Shown here in pieces: positions 61,412 through 64,000 of a stretch of 64,000 nt of DNA. The DNA comes from Shewanella sediminis HAW-EB3. GTDB taxonomy: Bacteria > Pseudomonadota > Gammaproteobacteria > Enterobacterales > Shewanellaceae. The notes beneath the pieces are model-generated. The model saw nothing but the letters and a program-made list of their open reading frames with translations. It was not told the origin of the DNA and ran no database searches. The stretch lies in NCBI RefSeq assembly GCF_000018025.1, contig NC_009831.1, positions 1,612,001-1,676,000 of the forward strand, in the 5' to 3' direction. The first letter of the stretch is position 1. Every line of letters begins with the position of its first letter. The position numbers and the translations under genes are program-made.

Positions 61412-61630
61412 ATGTCAAATTTTAATGATTTTTTCGAAAAGTTGGGTACCGATTCCGATCTGATGGATGCCTATAAACAAGATCCTGAAGGTGTGATGAA
61501 GGCCAACGGCCTAACGGATGAAGAGATCAATACCGTCATGTCAGGGGATAGCAAGAAGATAAAATCACTGTCGGGGGAGAGCGTAGAAGCTAAAACCTAT
61601 ATGATTATTAGTAGTCCTAAGAATAAATAG
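61412..61630 (+). CDS. sonA: Borosin precursor peptide (SonA-like)
   Basis: 72-aa RiPP precursor with the borosin-binding leader fold (FNDFFEKLGTDSDLMDAYKQDPEGVMKANGLTDEEINTVMSGD, three helices), followed by a linker and a short C-terminal core Tyr63-Met-Ile-Ile-Ser-Ser-Pro-Lys-Asn-Lys72. In SonA the core YLVISHGNGD is methylated at Leu63 and Ile65; the equivalents here would be Met64 and Ile66 (inference). A strong AAGGAG ribosome-binding site sits 7 nt before the ATG, suggesting high expression relative to the methyltransferase. The 206-bp gap from sonM could hold its own promoter. Confidence 0.9.
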   Translation: MSNFNDFFEKLGTDSDLMDAYKQDPEGVMKANGLTDEEINTVMSGDSKKIKSLSGESVEAKTYMIISSPKNK

Positions 61631-61640
61631 AGCTGACTCA

Positions 61641-63467
61641 TTGTCTAATTTTGTAAGGTTTTTAGTCGCCTTTATAATCATCACAGCCTTTTCACCGGCT
61701 GTGATGGCTATAGACAATGTCTACGAAGAGCGGCTCGATGAACTCGAGCTCGCGCTTAAATCTAACCCATCACTAGCCTTATCTCTTATCGATGATCTGG
61801 TATCCGAACAAGCTGAACTCACCTCTGAGCAGTACTCCAGATTGCTGGTCTTGCAGAGTGTTCAACACCTGTATGGCGCTAGGTTCGCTGAGGCCATTAC
61901 AACATTAAAGCAGGCCGAGAGGTTAAACCCGCCCAAAAAATTACTCAACTCTATCTATCTCTATCAGGCGAGTGCCTATCTGGGTCAACATGATTATCAG
62001 CAGGCCCTGGATGTGATGTCGACAAACCTCTCCAGGATTGAGGAGATAGAAGATACCGAAATAAAAATCAGCTCCTATCTGAGATTAGTGAACCTCTATT
62101 TAGATCTACAAGCCTACGGTGAGATGTCCCGGTATGCGGGGCTTGCGTTGAAGCTTAGTAAAGGTAACAGCGCCAAGAACGAGTGTTACTCTCTGCTTTA
62201 CTTAGCGGTTGCCGAGTTGAAAACACAAAACCTGGAGATGGCAGAAAGCCGTTTTAAAAACAGCCGCGACTTTTGCCAGCTAAACAATTTGCCTGTCATC
62301 GTCGCCATGTCTAAAAAGGGCTTGGGCGATGTGGCAATAAAACAGGGAAACTATGCGCTTGCGGAAAATTATCTGCTTCAGGCTTTAGAGGAGTATCGTC
62401 TTTTTAAGTTTCAGATTGAAATTGACAGTGTTCACTCTCTTCTCAGTGAGACCTACCTGGGCTTGCTGCAAACCGAAAAGGCGCAAGAGTATGCCGGGTT
62501 AGTGATGGCGTTATCCGATGAGCCTATCAACCTCAGTTACAAGAAGATTGCGTCTAAGGTGCTGGCCGAGCTTGCCAGTAAGCGTGGTGAGCATGCGCTG
62601 GCTTATCAATATCTGAGCCAACATCAGAATATCACCAATACCCATCTCGATGACACCAAAGCCAAAGCGAACGCTTACCAGATGGCCAAGTTTGAAAACG
62701 GTGAGAAAAGCCGTGAAATAAACATGCTTAACCATGAACGTGAGCTATATACCGCACGGGAGCAGATGAGAGCGTTAAAGCGGAATAACGACCGTATGGG
62801 GCTGTTAATTGTGGGTGGTAGCTTCGTACTGCTGGCCATGTTTGCCATTGCAATAACCGGTCAGAAACGTAAATACAAGAAGCTTGCTCAAAACGATCCT
62901 CTAACCGGCATCTTAAACCGTGGTACGGCGCAGAATATGGCGGAAAACCGTTATATTAAAGATACGTTTAAGTCACTCGAGTTCAGTGTGATCATGTTCG
63001 ATGTGGACCACTTTAAACGTGTTAACGATAATTTTGGTCATGCTACCGGCGACTGGGTATTGAAACATGTCTGTGAAACCATCTTAAAAAATTGTCGCTC
63101 GAATGATATTTTTACCCGATTCGGCGGTGAAGAGTTTGTGCTGTTTCTCCCCGGTACAGATGCAGAAACTGCGCAGAAGATCGCCGAGCAACATAGGCTT
63201 GCTATCGAAGCCATGGACACTAAGTATTCCGGTCGTGATTTTACCCTCAGCGGCAGTTTTGGCGTGACGTCGAGTTCGAGTGCTGACTTGAGCCTGGATC
63301 CTTTACTGCACAGAGCCGATATCGCCATGAATTATTCTAAAGGGAATGGACTGAATCGCGTTACCGTATACACCCCCGAGATTGGACTGTCCCGTGCCCC
63401 CGCTTTTATTGTGAAGTCGGATGAAAGCCCGAGTGAGTTTGCCGAGAGAACTCAGGTTGAAGTTTAG
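61641..63467 (+). CDS. Exported TPR-TM-GGDEF diguanylate cyclase
   Basis: 608-aa protein: signal peptide (1-23), periplasmic TPR array (about 30-360; repeated helical pairs such as ALSLIDDLVSEQAELTSEQYSRLLVL), a coiled coil (REINMLNHERELYTAREQMRALKRN), one TM helix (GLLIVGGSFVLLAMFAIAIT, ~385-405), and a cytoplasmic GGDEF domain with active GGEEF and an intact RxxD inhibitory site (RSND). The TTG start at 61641 is only 10 nt after the precursor stop, so it is very likely co-transcribed with sonA. It synthesises c-di-GMP in response to a periplasmic signal. Confidence 0.88.
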   Translation: MSNFVRFLVAFIIITAFSPAVMAIDNVYEERLDELELALKSNPSLALSLIDDLVSEQAELTSEQYSRLLVLQSVQHLYGARFAEAITTLKQAERLNPPKKLLNSIYLYQASAYLGQHDYQQALDVMSTNLSRIEEIEDTEIKISSYLRLVNLYLDLQAYGEMSRYAGLALKLSKGNSAKNECYSLLYLAVAELKTQNLEMAESRFKNSRDFCQLNNLPVIVAMSKKGLGDVAIKQGNYALAENYLLQALEEYRLFKFQIEIDSVHSLLSETYLGLLQTEKAQEYAGLVMALSDEPINLSYKKIASKVLAELASKRGEHALAYQYLSQHQNITNTHLDDTKAKANAYQMAKFENGEKSREINMLNHERELYTAREQMRALKRNNDRMGLLIVGGSFVLLAMFAIAITGQKRKYKKLAQNDPLTGILNRGTAQNMAENRYIKDTFKSLEFSVIMFDVDHFKRVNDNFGHATGDWVLKHVCETILKNCRSNDIFTRFGGEEFVLFLPGTDAETAQKIAEQHRLAIEAMDTKYSGRDFTLSGSFGVTSSSSADLSLDPLLHRADIAMNYSKGNGLNRVTVYTPEIGLSRAPAFIVKSDESPSEFAERTQVEV

Positions 63468-63540
63468 GCTATTGGCTAAGAGGTACGGGCTAAAAGCTAC
63501 GGACTAGCCGGGAGCTATGACAACTACAGGGCAAAACATC

Positions 63541-63612
63541 GCGGCTAAAGCCGCCCCTACAGTGGTAGCGGATCGTGTATCTGTATTGGGGGCGGTTAAA
63601 GACGCTCCTACA
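63541..63612. repeat. Two REP-like repeats
   Basis: GCGGCTAAAGCCGCCCCTACA (63541-63561; internal dyad GCGGC-TAAA-GCCGC) and GGCGGTTAAAGACGCTCCTACA (63591-63612) are related copies of a short GC-rich unit. They resemble extragenic palindromic repeats seen in Shewanella-like genomes. Confidence 0.6.
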
Positions 63613-63876
63613 TCACCAACTAGATCCGTGGGCAGCTAGCGTGTAACCTCTTCATGCCTGTCGCTCTATAACCATCATCACTCGAAATGCCATTTTTTTT
63701 CGTTTTTTTTCATTTAAACCAATGTTTATTCGTATGTTGATCGACAAACACGCACCGAATATTTCATTCCCCTTAATCGCCTGCTGGTATCGTTAACGTA
63801 AACGTAACATTGAAACGGTCGTATGAATTCGAACGGTTTTCGTGATTCTATAATTACTTGAAATTAAAGTGTTTAT

Positions 63877-63900
63877 TTAATTAACCTTAAGGTTAATTAA
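63877..63900. promoter_or_regulatory. Perfect 24-bp palindrome
   Basis: TTAATTAACCTT is followed directly by its exact reverse complement AAGGTTAATTAA, with no spacer. It sits in an AT-rich region likely to be upstream of the next gene. A site for a dimeric regulator is likely; identity unknown. Confidence 0.5.
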
Positions 63901-64000
63901 AAACGGCAACTAGAGTTTACTTTCATCTTGTTTGATGAATTGGCTGTAAGTTTATTTTTACGCTCTCTTCTTATGTTTCGTAATTAAAAAACATGCTTAA

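Larger units (their letters stand above)
63468..64000. other. Terminal intergenic region with REP-like units and a perfect palindrome
   Basis: 533 bp without a supportable ORF. It contains two REP-like units (63541-63561 and 63591-63612) and a 24-bp perfect palindrome (63877-63900). The next gene lies outside the window. Confidence 0.5.

Noticed and set aside
63541..63612. CRISPR-like repeat pair near the window end
   Set aside because: Only two diverged units with an internal dyad; they fit REP elements better, and there is no array or cas gene.
1..64000. CRISPR arrays, tRNA or rRNA genes, prophage or integrase genes
   Set aside because: No regularly spaced direct repeats, no tRNA cloverleaf other than the tRNA-like part of ssrA, no rRNA sequence, and no integrase or phage structural gene were seen on either strand.

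Overview
The window looks like a chromosomal segment of a marine Shewanella-type gammaproteobacterium. The evidence is gene content: an extracellular DMSO-respiration operon of dmsEFABG type with a decaheme cytochrome and an MtrB-like barrel, the ssrA-smpB-ratA-rnfH-bamE block, a split borosin pair closely resembling SonM/SonA of Shewanella oneidensis, MSHA-like prepilins, many GGDEF proteins, and a dispersed TTATACCGATTGGTAT-type repeat. Family assignments rest on motif recognition by eye; no database search was run.

Layout. 1-9 kb: the 3' part of gltS, a NUDIX hydrolase, a TrmK-like methyltransferase, small proteins (a zinc-ribbon protein, a YbaM-like protein, a small basic protein behind a large hairpin), a solute-binding protein, a double-cupin protein, an SDR oxidoreductase divergent from an HxlR regulator, and a PAS-GGDEF protein. 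9-13 kb: a two-gene operon for a Thr/Pro-linker lipoprotein and a LruC-domain secreted protein. 13-27 kb: an envelope and hydrolase region with two paralogous SxxK serine hydrolases, a porin, an RND adaptor and pump with altered proton-relay residues, a secreted C45-type Ntn hydrolase, two small outer-membrane barrels and an HSL-type alpha/beta hydrolase. 27-39 kb: two orphan prepilins bracketing a large hybrid histidine kinase, a REC-GGDEF protein and a REC-only regulator, then an LpxR-like deacylase, an ohr-DoxX pair behind two OhrR-like palindromes, and an NnrU protein. 39.7-47.7 kb: a GC-richer Mrp-type cation/proton antiporter operon with an embedded universal stress protein and three NuoL/M/N-like subunits. 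48-57 kb: an AraC regulator divergent from dmsEFABG. 57-60 kb: ssrA and smpB, ratA, a MITE-like element, rnfH, bamE. 60-63.5 kb: borosin methyltransferase, borosin precursor, and a TPR-GGDEF protein starting only 10 nt after the precursor. The last 0.5 kb is intergenic, with REP-like units and a perfect 24-bp palindrome.

How the genes work together. DmsE and DmsF would carry electrons through the outer membrane to DmsA and DmsB, with DmsG maturing DmsA. The kinase, REC proteins and three GGDEF proteins indicate dense c-di-GMP signalling. The strongest candidate for an unusual system is the split borosin pair linked to the TPR-GGDEF gene. The hydrolase/RND/porin region is a second candidate, possibly for uptake and breakdown, or detoxification, of amide or ester compounds.
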